DNA of 13,035 bases. It comes from Terana coerulea (taxonomy: Eukaryota > Basidiomycota > Agaricomycetes > Polyporales > Phanerochaetaceae). Both the position numbers and the translations under genes were made by a program. Position 1 is the stretch's first letter, and each line of letters begins with the position of its first letter. Shown piece after piece: positions 1 to 9,473 of the stretch. Under the pieces are notes generated by a model. The model did not search any database. It was not told the origin of the DNA and saw only the letters and a list, made by a program, of their open reading frames with translations. The stretch lies in assembly GCA_024811115.1 (NCBI GenBank), contig JAKOGH010000021.1:1-13035 (forward strand), read 5' to 3'.

Positions 1-1570
1 CATGTACAGGTCCCGCCCTCCGTCACCGGTTTTTGCGCAACAGCCGCATCGCAGCATTTCGCGCGGCCGCCGTGAGTCCCCACCGGAGGCTTCGCCTCGC
101 AGCGCACATCCTCACCACTACGCGCGCTCGACGTCTTCGCACTGGGATCCGAGGCACTCTGGCCCAGGCGCACAAGGCCAACCCATGCCCGTGCAGATGG
201 CGCGCCAGCTCTCACCACCGCCACGGTCGGCGATCTCTGAAGTGGTCCTCGAGCCTGTCGCGCCGGGGAGGCGGTACGACCCCGCGCGTTTCGATGCTGC
301 GCGCGAGAGTCAGCCGAGGGAGTACGAGCGCGAGGCGATGGAGGCACGCTACCACCCGCAGTCACCCGAGGCCATGCGCATGCGCTCGCAGCCGCCGCCA
401 CCGCCGTATGCCAGCAGCTCCCGCCCGTCCCAAAGCCCCAGGATTGCCCCCTTGGCACCCCGTCGAGCCTACTAAGCCTCGTGGTGGACGCCGCCCCAAG
501 GCTCAGGCCGCGCAGGACATGGACATGCCCGCGCCCAGTCAGGAACCTAAGAAGGAGCGCAAGCGCCGCGTGCGGAGGCCCAAGGACGACACGCCCCAGC
601 CCGAGCGCCAGGAGTCGGGCTTCGGAATCATGCAGGCCAGCTCGTCGTACAGACAGAAGACAAGCAGCCACGGCAGCCCCGAGCCGCCGAGCTCGCAGTC
701 GAACGCGTCGGGGCTTGGCTCCGCGAACCGGTCGACGCAGCCGTCGCCGACCAACTCGATCTCGAACTCTGCGCACCACCCGCCGGCGAGGCTCGTCGAT
801 GAGGATTACGACGGCGACGGCGCGGCGGCCGAGGTGCTCATGCACATGTCCCAGGCCCCGTACCGTTCTGGCCCCAGCGATCCGCGAAGCTTCGCGCCTC
901 CCGCCGCCCCTCTGCGCTCGCCACCCAGTAACGGCCGCCCGCCTTCACACCACAGCACCTCGCATTCGATGGTCAAGCACCCCGCACTGATGGGCCGCAC
1001 GTCGCCGCCCGCCAAGCGGCCGCTCAGCCCGGGCCACGAAGAGCCCGTCGAGGTCAAGCGGTCGCGCGTCGGCAGCATGAGCCGCCGCATGTCCTCGCCG
1101 ACCGCGGGCTCGACGCGCCCGTCCCCGATCCCGTTCCGCCACCAGCCGACGTCGCACTCGCCCGAGATGCGGCAGGGGATGGAGGCCGCCGCGAACGGGG
1201 CGTCGTACCCGCCGAGCCCGGCGCTGCCGACGATGCTCCCGCCGCACCCGCGGCCGATCGGCACGCTGGGCGCGGGGCTCGCGCATACGGCGGGGCCGGG
1301 CGTGCCGCTCGCGCCGCTGGCGACGGCCGCGCGCTCGCCGCCGCACGCGAGCCCGACGGAGAGCGAGCGGATGCGCGGGAGCCGCGAGAGCAGCCCGCAC
1401 GCGGCGCGCGGCGTGCCGGCCGCGAAGCGCGAGATCGTCGTGCACCCGCGGCGCGCAGCCCGCCGGGCGCGCTGCTGAAGGGCACGCCGAGCCCGGCGTC
1501 CAGCCATGGCAGCCATGCGTCGCACAGCAGCCATGGGAGCCACGGGAGCGGCAAGATGGTCGCGGCGTGA
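1..1570 (+). CDS. CYC8: Cyc8/Ssn6-like transcriptional corepressor, C-terminal part (5' partial, two frame breaks)
   Basis: Only the disordered C-terminal region is present; the TPR repeats that would define the family lie upstream of the window. The visible part is rich in Pro, Ser, Arg and His. Stretches such as PMPVQMARQLSPPPRSAISE, KPRGGRRPK, LVDEDYDGDG, RPSPIPFRHQPTSHSPE and LPPHPRPIG resemble the tails of basidiomycete Cyc8 proteins as I remember them. Cyc8 works with Tup1 as a general repressor in the nucleus; basic clusters (KKERKRRVRRPK) fit nuclear location. Reading starts in frame 2 and must move to frame 3 between 447 and 461, where a C run either gained one base or lost two. It returns to frame 2 near 1446-1457, where one base is missing. 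The protein then ends with a Ser/His/Gly repeat, ...KMVAA, and TGA at 1568-1570. No GT-AG intron in 406-476 gives the needed shift, so an indel is the best explanation. GC content is far above that of the middle of the window. Family call from memory, not a search. Confidence 0.65.
1502..1546 (+). repeat. 9-bp imperfect tandem repeat encoding Ser-His-Gly units
   Basis: Five 9-nt units (agccatggc, agccatgcg, tcgcacagc, agccatggg, agccacggg) encode a run of Ser-His-Gly/Ala/Ser triplets just before the stop codon of the Cyc8-like gene. The length is a multiple of three per unit, so copy-number change would keep the frame. Confidence 0.75.
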
Positions 1571-3450
1571 GCTTCTCGTTTCTCCCTGTTCCTCCATCGT
1601 CACTTCTGTTTCTTGCATTTTCCATCTTTCTTTCTGTCTGTCATCAGCAGGTTCGCGACTCGACCGCCACTCATCGCCTCTTGCTCACATCTCCCCGCTT
1701 TGTCTCTGCATCATAGTGTTTCCTCTCTCCTCTCTCGCGCTCGTACGTACATCGAACCGCCATCGTATCTTGCAAGCAATGAATCGTCGTATACCACGTC
1801 TCCAAGCCCTGTATTGTACATGAATAGCACACATGCTGTATGCAACATGCATTCATACGATCTTTGCGAGTGTGACAGTGATCAGTCGCGCTCTGCGCTG
1901 GATATGCTGGTGGTTTCGTCCTTTCATCTGCCTGACTGCCTAGGGCGGCAATATTGAGATTGCGGATACATACTTGATACGACGGGTGCCCTCGATATGC
2001 AGACCTCTCGCACGCCCTCTCCTCTCGTTTGGACCACTATTTGGCTGATTCCTGGGTGGCTGAACGTGGTTGACCGCAGAGGGTTGCCCGAAACCTCCAC
2101 CGGCTCGCAAGCGTCTATTGGCGCCACAAAGAATGCCGCTGCCAAATTCGGACCACGCCGACTGACACGACCAGCACAGGCGAACGTGACCGAGGAGTGG
2201 GATAGCATCAAAGCATTTGAATAATTCGTTCTCTTGAGGACTTACCTGCTCGAGGCACGCACTCAAGTCCGACATATCAAGTAAGCATCACAGTTCAACG
2301 TAACAGCGTTCAGAGTCAAGCCTAAGCCACTGTGGCTCAACTTCGACGAGACTGTTGTACATAGATTAAGCGTGTGGCGAGTAGAATCTCCTCAGGCTGT
2401 TCTCATGATTATGCTCAGCAAGGCGGGCTCGTGTGGAAGAGTGCGTGCAAACACCGCGTGTGCGACTTCAGTTTGAATGGATGGTAATAGGTATCGCCAC
2501 TGGAGAGGATGTGCGACGACGGTTGAGTTGTCGTCTACGAGTGCAGCTTCTCTCGTAACAACAATCGTCACATCAGGCTACTGTCATATAGCATTCTCCG
2601 AGTGCTCTTGCCAAGATACTGAAAGCAAAGGTCGGCCTTTCGTAGTAGCTTGGCAGAAAGGTATGAGTGAAAAATGGGAATACCTCGGAAACGTTCAGCT
2701 GGAGGAGCGAGGGAACGCCACTGCCGGTACTATTGCGAGCTTCTAAGAATTGATTTCGAAGATAAATAGTTGACAAATGGTAGAATGAGCCACGGAAACC
2801 ACTTTCCTTGACAAGTTGGTGAAAATGCCTGCTTAGTCTTGGCCTGGCGGTCCGCCCAACGAACGGTACCTGCTGACCTCAACGAATTGGCTATGCCTCC
2901 TGGCAAGACGTATAACGTCGATGTGCAAAAATTGAACGTATGTCATAACTGTCCCGCGATAGAGCTGCGGACAAGACTTCTCAGCGAAACACAAACCGAC
3001 AGCGTGGAATTGAGGGTGCATGCCGCACTCCACCACCGTGCATGCCAAGCACGGACAGAGACTTAGAACAAAGTGCAAAAATGCAGATTCATAGTAACTG
3101 TAGATACTGAAGACATGTAAATGCCTTGACTTCGTGTGCATTGAAGGGCTGTACGCACCGTGTGTAATCCGCCAGCGATGTTGCCTTCCTCTGATTCGTG
3201 ACGACCGTGCCAATCCTGGACGCCAATCACCCTGCCTACCGCAATCAAGCGCAGTTCCCCATGTCGTTCTTTCGAGTATAGGTGCCATCACAGCTGTTCG
3301 CAACCAGGAGCATTCTGCTAAATAAACACAGCCAGTGGGATTGTCGAGGTGGGAGTAAGCAGGCAGAGCCAAGCACACAAGCCGGCGGCCATCATTCCTA
3401 GCAGTGCGGGTATGTGTTTGAGCCCGGCAAGAGCGCCCTAGTCTCTCTAG
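1571..3450. other. Intergenic region without a supported gene
   Basis: The first few hundred bases after the TGA at 1568 are pyrimidine-rich and probably hold the 3' UTR of the Cyc8-like gene. Beyond that I see no recognisable domain, tRNA, or transposon end. Several open stretches exist on both strands. The longest is a minus-strand reading frame from 3726 to 2833 that starts at GTG; none reads like a known family. A minus-strand ATG at 2275 is followed after 30 nt by a consensus GTAAGT donor, but I cannot extend it into a convincing gene. Base composition is clearly less GC-rich than the Cyc8-like exon. Confidence 0.6.
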
Positions 3451-3504
3451 ACAGACCTTATTATCAGACAATGATAGTCGATTGTCTGTATATATAAGGT
3501 CTGT
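3451..3504. repeat. Two-tier palindrome upstream of the DUF6589 gene
   Basis: Outer arms of 10 nt (acagacctta at 3451-3460, taaggtctgt at 3495-3504) and inner arms of 8 nt (cagacaat at 3465-3472, attgtctg at 3481-3488) are each perfect inverted repeats around an 8-nt loop at 3473-3480. The spacers between the tiers are A/T only (ttat, tatata), so the right side contains a TATATATAA string. It lies about 190 nt upstream of the proposed DUF6589 start. It could be a regulator binding site, a terminal hairpin of a mobile unit, or part of the promoter; the sequence alone does not decide. Confidence 0.8.
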
Positions 3505-3593
3505 TCTAATTCGCCGGGCCGTGTGAGGGAGTCTCCGTAATACCATATTTGGAAACTCGAGCATGCGCTCCAGGGGCCCCTTGCCGTCTGAGC

Positions 3594-3600
3594 TTAAATA
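3594..3600 (+). promoter_or_regulatory. Possible TATA-like element of the DUF6589 gene
   Basis: TTAAATA lies about 95 nt before the proposed start codon at 3696, in a locally GC-rich leader. The distance suits a fungal core promoter, but such short A/T strings are common. The TATATATAA inside the palindrome (3489-3497) is the competing candidate. Confidence 0.3.
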
Positions 3601-3695
3601 CGGCAGGGCGTCTTCCGCGCCACACGCCCGCCCGCCGTCGTAGTGTAGCAGATAAATCGATGAAATATTGTAATTGCCTTCTCGCACGGAACTCG

Positions 3696-6600
3696 ATGTC
3701 AACGAAGTTCGTGCAGTACAACCCACATGCGCCTACGAGGGTCAAGCTATCCGACGCAGAGAAACTCGAGGCTATACTCCAGCAGTTGAAGGAGTACGGT
3801 TGGACCGTCGCACGTTTCCTATTCATATTTCTCGCGCTGAAGGATGAGAAGAATCAGCATATCAAGAGAGCTCACGCCCATAACCAAGAAGTACGTGCCT
3901 TGTTTGATGGGACATCCAAACCAACCTTTGGCGTAATCCTCAAACTCGCGTATGAAAACGCGGTAGATGTAGGGTACCGAGCCGATGATCAGACCATTCC
4001 GCCCGACCAGCATTTTCTGCCAGGGGTTGCAGTCGAAGAGATCAAGCATGCGTACCCGGCAATGAACACTTGGATAGTACAGATGGCGGCGAGGTTTATG
4101 AGCCGAGAAGCAGCGAAAATGGCGAGCACGGAGAGTGGGCTTCACCTGCCGGCATCTATGGCATTGGTCCGTGGACCTGCTGGGGAGAGGCGGCGGCGCA
4201 CTGCCGAAGAGAAGTCTGCGGCTGTGGTAACCTGGAAAAAACTCAATGAGTTCAGTTTCCAATCCCTGCAGAAGACTTTCCAGGGGGGCTCACCAATTAC
4301 CTGGTACCTGATGAACAACTACGCCAATGCAACGTACAAAGGCAGCCTTTCGGCCGTTGTTGTGAGAAAATATCGACCACAGCCATTGGTATTGTGTGCT
4401 CCTCAATCTAGATGCTGAATTATACTGATCAGATTTCGCTTGGATATAGTCTGTCACCGCTCATCTTGCGCTGCTTACCTTCACCCGCTCCAGCCACGCA
4501 AATATGTACGCCCTTGTGCGGGGCATCTGGCTATATGCGTCAAAGGCCCATCAATCCATCTTTCGGGTTGAGGCACGTCTGGGGCAGTCGGTCGCATATG
4601 AGACTGTGCGAACGGCCTTGCATACTCTCTCAGATGGGGTGATGGAGGACCTGCGGGAGGCAATCGTGAAAGGGACGATGTACTGTGATGTTGTCACAGA
4701 CAATATACAGACCTATATGAAGCAACGTGACCCCCGGATTGGACGGGAGAACCGGATGATCAAAGGCTTGGCCGGAACGGCGATTCAGCTGGAGGACTTC
4801 AAGCCGGATGCTTTGAAGTTGGACGAGTTAATCAAAGCGCGGTCACGAATGGAGCGAAGGCAGCTCACCGTTGATGTCCTGCGCGATGATATCAAGTATG
4901 ATCATCTCACCAATGTTGCAGTTGGCCAGTTTCTACAGGCGTTGGTCACCTTCGTTCCCACATTGGCCAAGTACCAGAAGGATGTCGATGCCTTCTATAC
5001 TGGGAAGTTAGGAAAGCACCAAATCCCGACGACGCGACGCACCAATATCATTCCCCTCGCCACCAATAGCGCCGATGAGATGACACCGCAAGGCATGCTC
5101 CAGGGACTCCTCGATTTCTTGACCGTACAGATGGGGCTGGACGACACAACACTGAAGGGGCGACCAGTCGGGGTTTCGGGTGATGGGAAGACATTCGACA
5201 TGCTGCTTCGTATAAGGAAGCTGTTGTCAATGCAGTCCGGAGATTTCGAGTCGCTCCGTTGTCTGGTTCCTATTCTTGAGCTGTGGCACACGAAATGGAC
5301 AGATCTTAGCCGCGTCATTCGCGCAAGCTGGGGAAGGACTTCCCTGGTGACCCTTCAACCCTGGCGTATCTCGCAAAGGAGGCAAATTGCCCAAGCCCGA
5401 GCGATCTCCGAAAGGTCCACTTTTACGAAGGCGCACATCTTCTGGATTTGGCACTGGATGCATACCTGTTGGTCGCATGGGAGTAAGTTCTTCAATAGAA
5501 CCCAGACGTGCCGTAGCTGACCTAACCCTCCCAGACATATCAGTGGAACCAAAGATCTTGTAGCGCATTTCGAGTTTCTTGAGAAAGGTGGTCGACTTCC
5601 GAGTTTTCCTGTCCTTCTAGGCACAGCGCGGGTACTGGCTGCACGTTATGGGGTGATCAAGGCGTACGAAAATGCCCGTTACCCACCAGATGATGCCGAT
5701 TCGGATCCACCCACTGTCGATCGCGTTCCGCAGGGATCCAAATGGGAGCCTCATCAGCCGAAGGCGGGCACCAAAGCAGATCTGGATCCGTCAGCTGCAC
5801 GACCATTGGATACGATGGACACCAGGGAAAGGAATTAGTAATCGAGGAACAGGACGGAGACGCAATGCAAGTAGATGTTGACATACCAGACAACGAATCC
5901 GATGTACTCTCAGAAGCTTCCAGCATACACGAGGATGCCGACGTTACCCTTGCCAACGGAATTCTATTCATACGAAACGGAATCTGGTGGCGGGAGCTGT
6001 GTCTCGCAATTGTGACTGGAGATACTGGCCGGGTGCTCGAGATTCTCAAGGTGCGGGCGAGCGGTTAGGCTTCTTCAAATATTCAGTCTGCTAATACACA
6101 TATAAGCCCTGGATATTCACATTCTCAGGAAGCGGGAATCCGTACTATTCAAACTACCTTCTTGAAACATTCTGCAACTTCAAATGGGAATTTCCGGAGG
6201 CCTATCATGAGCTGCGGCTGAATAACTGGCTTGTAAACCTCCACGGCCAGCCGGGTCGGCTTCACTGAAAGGGACTTGTTGCAAGAACACAACAATTACT
6301 GGTTGGAAGATATGGCGCAGCACAAGGGAGCTGAATTTGATGATCCATTCTACCGCAACATCTTGTCCATGCACGTCCACAACTTCTTGCGCTTGAAGGA
6401 GCAAATGGAGGAGCGGGTCGCACTGAAGTCACGGGGAAGAAGCACATTGCTCCACATCTGCATAACGAGCTTACCGCAATGATGAAGGCGCTACGGGAGA
6501 ATGAGGTCTTGTTGTACCGCCCAGGTCGAAATGAAGGGTTTGTGGCTGTAGATGACTTCGAAGTCGGTCAAAAAGTGCTGGAGGAAGGGAAACTCCGTGA

Positions 6601-6802
6601 CTTCATTGCAAGAACAACTACGCATATCGATATCCTAGGTGGCACTTCACAGGACAACGGCACCGACCCGTTACCGGCCTTCGTTGACATTACAGAAGAT
6701 GACGACAACGATGAAATGTACCTACCACAAGCTGACCATACCCGTGAGCCTCCATCCCCCATCTCCGTCATAAACGGAAACCTATGCCTGCCAGACCATT
6801 AG
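3696..6802 (+). CDS. DUF6589-family protein, about 979 aa (4 exons, four frame breaks)
   Basis: Exons 3696-4388, 4450-5482, 5535-6050 and 6107-6802; introns are 61, 52 and 56 nt with GT-AG ends. The protein runs from MSTKFVQYNP to LPDH before TAG at 6800. I recognise it as DUF6589, a large family abundant in Agaricomycetes with no known function. Family-like blocks, in order: KLEAILQQLKEYGWTV, TFTRSSHANMY, VVTDN (D315-N316), DPRIGRENRMI, SGDGKTFD (D476), LELWHTKWTDLSR (E508), then FIRNGIWWREL, PWIFTFSGSGN, LLQEHNNYWLEDM and EFDDPFYRN. An acidic linker lies near residues 665-710, and the C-terminal tail is acidic. Frame breaks: one base missing at 5330-5333 (GGGG), about 5825-5830, and 6433-6436 (GGGG); one extra (or two missing) near 6260. 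With these corrected, all exon phases close. An earlier in-frame ATG at 3660 exists; I prefer 3696 because family members begin close to this block. It converges on the helicase gene. Confidence 0.85.
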
Positions 6803-6820
6803 AGATAGAACTGTAATGTT

Positions 6821-9469
6821 TCAATATAGCCATACATACTTTGTCCCTTTACCAAGCTCCCTGGCAGTACTGCGAGTGATACGACGCTTTCGCGGAGATG
6901 GTAGAGTGGGCAGCACATCAGGGTTTGCCTGCTTTCGTTTGTGGGATGTGCCTTGCTCGTACGAAGGCGGCACATGGTTTGACCGGCGTTGAGGCGAGAG
7001 AACCGGAGAATCAGCCGGGACATGTACAGCTGTCGGTACATCAGCTGAAGCCGAAGGTGAACAATAGGAGGTAGTGGCAGGAGCAACGTTCTCTTGCTGC
7101 GCACGGCGCGCAGGGCGAAGTAGCATGTAATGTTGGCTGTGCACGAGTACGAGATCTGCAAGCACAGTTAGCAAATGGCCGACGATTTGCTGAGGCCCAC
7201 TCTACGGCGAGCATGCCCGAACGGTATCCTGTCTGAGGCAGGCCTTCTTGTCAGACCCTTTGCCACCACCCTCATGTACTTGAGCTACATGAGTACGTCA
7301 GCACATAGCCTGTTCAAATACTCTGGCATACCTTTCGCCTGTTTATTTCTCTCGCGTGTCGCCTTGGTCTTCTCCTGCTTTTCGACCTTCTTCTTCCAAC
7401 GGCACTGGTCAAAATGAAGGTTGATGGGCTCCACGAAATCGAAAAGGGCCTTTGAATCTTCGTCTACGTATCGCCAGCCTTTCAGATGTTCGTGTACACT
7501 GACCTCACTACAGAGAAGGTGGAAGGAGTCGAGGACCGCGTTAAGAGAGCCCTCCGTCCATATCGAGCTAGATGGAAGATGCAGAAATTGGTCGCCCTGC
7601 TTCAATCGCCATCGTTTGCGAGCAAAGACTTCAGCTTACGCCGGGCGTAAGTCTTCTCGGCTTTAGTGAGGCATGGTCGTTGCGCCGGTCCGTACATCTT
7701 TGAGGACTTCGCTGTAGCAGGTGGTGGCGCGCGTGTGGGTAAAGAGGATGGCTGTGGGCTTGAATGTGAGGGTGCGGCGACCTCAGTCTGCGTGAGAGTC
7801 GGTCGCTGGCAGCTGCTGCAAGGAAGACGTCGGCCGGCGGCAACGCAGTCGAGCGCCGCCTTGTCCAGTTCGGGCTTCACTTTGTCGTTCCCATAATAGC
7901 GATTCTTCTCCGCCACGAGGCAGTGTCCATCAACGTGAGCGAACAGCACCTGCCGCAAACCCTCATCCAGTCTCTCCACTGTCTCCCTTGCCTTCGTGAT
8001 TCGTGCTGCGCTCAGCTTGCCCACACCATCTACTTCCAATGCCCGCACCACAGCACTCACCCCTGGGTTTCCGGTGTCCTTTCCCTTCGCGTTCGTCTTT
8101 CTTTTCTTCGACATCGGCTCAGATGTTGTCTTCGTACTGGGACCAGCTTCCTTAGTCGCCTTGGACGCCTCCTCTTCAGCAAGAAGTGCCGCCAACCGGT
8201 CTGCCAATCGGACGTCTCGAACAGCCTCCATAATTGATTGCTCGACATAGGTGGTTCCCGCGGCCTCCAACGTTGGATTGCGACCCGCTCGGCCATCTTG
8301 CTGAACGAGGGCGTTCAGAGTATCCGGAAGGCCGAGGTTTACAACGTTGGTGACATTTCGGACGTTCATTCCCATACCAAACGCAATTGTCGCGACAATG
8401 GTTGTAGTTGTCCAGTCATCCTTGAAGAGCTCGAGGGTCTTTGCGTTATAGGTTGTCGAAGTGAGTGAGTTCCAAATGCGCACTTTCTCCAATCGTTCTG
8501 CACCTGGTTCGAGCTGACTCCACAGAAACATAGCGACGCGGAACCCGAGGTCGATAGTGCTGCAGTATACCACGACCTTGCGACCTTGATTGGTAATCCA
8601 CGCGACGTCAGGAAACTGGTAGCCAGACAGCCCGTGGCTCAGTTCCCTAATTACAGAGCGGACATTTGGTCTCTCGTTCGATAGGCGAAGGCAGTAGTAG
8701 GTCCCATCCTTGACGCCGAGTTTCTTGCGAATCGCCTGAAATTCCTTTCCAGGCGGCACCGTTGCTGAGGTGCTCACCAACGCGAGATCATCAGGAAGTC
8801 GTTTTCGGAGCGCTGCGAGCTGATGGTACGCCGTGCGGAAATCCTTCCCCATGGAACGAGAACATGGACCTCGTCAATACCCAGTAAGGTGAGGCTCTCC
8901 CGGAAGTCTTCGTCTCGAAGTACCGAGTCGAGCTCACGTCCTGTTATTCTTTCTGGGGACAAGAACACTGCCGGCCAGCGACGTTCTCGGATTTCCTTGT
9001 AGAGATCACGGCCTTGCTCCCGCGCTTTCTGAATGGTCTCGGCGCACAGGCAAAGGGCATCGATGCCGTATTCACCCAGCTCTTTGACCTATACCACCAG
9101 TGAGTTCTAACTTGTATGGTGTACATCAGAACTTACATGATTGTGGCCAAGCTCTGTCAATGGCACTACCACCATGATAACCGGTGTCTTTGGCACCGGC
9201 TTGAAGTCCAGTCTGGGATGCTTCTCCAAGTACCGCGCTATCAGCAGTGGTCCAAAGAACGACGCCGTTTTCCCAGAGCCCGTGGCAACAAAGTTGAATT
9301 GGGGAATTCCATCCAATGCTCGTACCCATGCGCTGACCTGGTGCTCCCTTGGTCCGTCGGGCCATTTCTCCTTGGAAACCACCTTCGCTATAATTTCTCG
9401 GACGACCTGCTTTCCCTCTGGTGTTGACCATGCTTTGAGTTTCTTTGGGTTATTTGTACTGGTGCTCAT
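6821..9469 (-). CDS. RecQ-like ATP-dependent DNA helicase, about 808 aa (two frame breaks)
   Basis: The gene starts at ATG 9467-9469. Exon 1 ends at 9137, a 48-nt GTAAGT...TAG intron covers 9089-9136, exon 2 is 9088-7332, and the last exon is 7155-6821. Superfamily 2 motifs appear in order: REHQ (41-44), Walker A ATGSGKT (62-68), VVVPLTEL (Ia), SPERI, DEVH (183-186) followed by the RecQ-type loop VPWGKDFR, STSAT (217-221), VVVYCST (IV), VATIAFGMGMNVRNV (V) and QDGRAGR (375-381). RecQ enzymes unwind DNA 3' to 5' using ATP. A Cys cluster (GHC, then DCVAAGRRLPCSSC) could bind zinc; I see no HRDC domain. The C-terminus is Ser/Pro-rich and basic (SPRKRRITRS), likely nuclear. One base is missing at 8847-8850 (CCCC on +), between DEVH and KDFR, and one near 7624-7631. 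Exon structure of 7156-7331 is uncertain. Confidence 0.85.
7156..7331 (-). other. Helicase gene segment of uncertain splicing (one 176-nt intron or two introns)
   Basis: The donor aaag/GTATGC at 7331 and the acceptor at 7156 (preceded by tgctaactgtgcttgcag) are both strong, and joining them keeps the phase into the Ser/Pro-rich last exon. At 176 nt this would be over three times the usual length here. Alternatively a 47-nt intron ends at 7285 (CTGAC branch site, catgtag), leaving an internal exon before a second intron. The simplest second donor (GTAGAG) then enters a frame that stops early. Confidence 0.5.
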
Positions 9470-9473
9470 GCAT
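9450..9473 (-). promoter_or_regulatory. Short upstream ORF overlapping the helicase start codon
   Basis: An ATG at 9471-9473 lies 4 nt before the helicase ATG, out of frame with it. It opens a seven-codon frame (MHEHQYK) that stops at TAA, 9450-9452, inside the helicase coding sequence. Both ATGs have weak context (no purine at -3). Ribosomes starting at the first ATG would miss the helicase frame, so this could lower expression; that effect is inferred. Confidence 0.4.

Noticed and set aside
406..476. An intron explaining the first frame break in the Cyc8-like gene
   Set aside because: None of the GT-AG pairs I tested here has a length that gives the required shift (lengths of 30, 36 and 71 were among those tested), and some pairs are too short to splice.
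806..1625. Long minus-strand reading frames opposite the Cyc8-like gene
   Set aside because: They mirror GC-rich, Pro/Ser/Arg-rich coding DNA where stops are rare on every frame; their proteins are low-complexity Arg/Ala runs with no family resemblance.
1648..1662. tRNA B-box-like string ggttcgcgactcg
   Set aside because: No matching A box, acceptor stem or anticodon arm is present around it.
1940..2275. Possible minus-strand gene beginning MSDLSACLEQ with a GTAAGT donor
   Set aside because: The start and donor look good, but no acceptor leads to a convincing coding exon and no domain is recognisable.
2477..2746. Plus-strand 89-codon reading frame
   Set aside because: It begins with ATG but has no recognisable motif, no splice-linked extension and no neighbour that suggests a role.
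3549..3695. Earlier start for the DUF6589 protein
   Set aside because: The upstream extension begins at TTG and encodes Arg/Pro-rich sequence unlike the family. The only upstream ATG in frame is at 3660, and it adds 12 unremarkable residues.
5716..5825. An intron (GTCGAT or GTTCCG donor) in place of the frame break near 5828 in the DUF6589 gene
   Set aside because: The lengths fit the phase, but it would remove the VPQGSKW block, which I believe is common in the family. One missing base in gggaaagg is simpler. It remains a weaker alternative.
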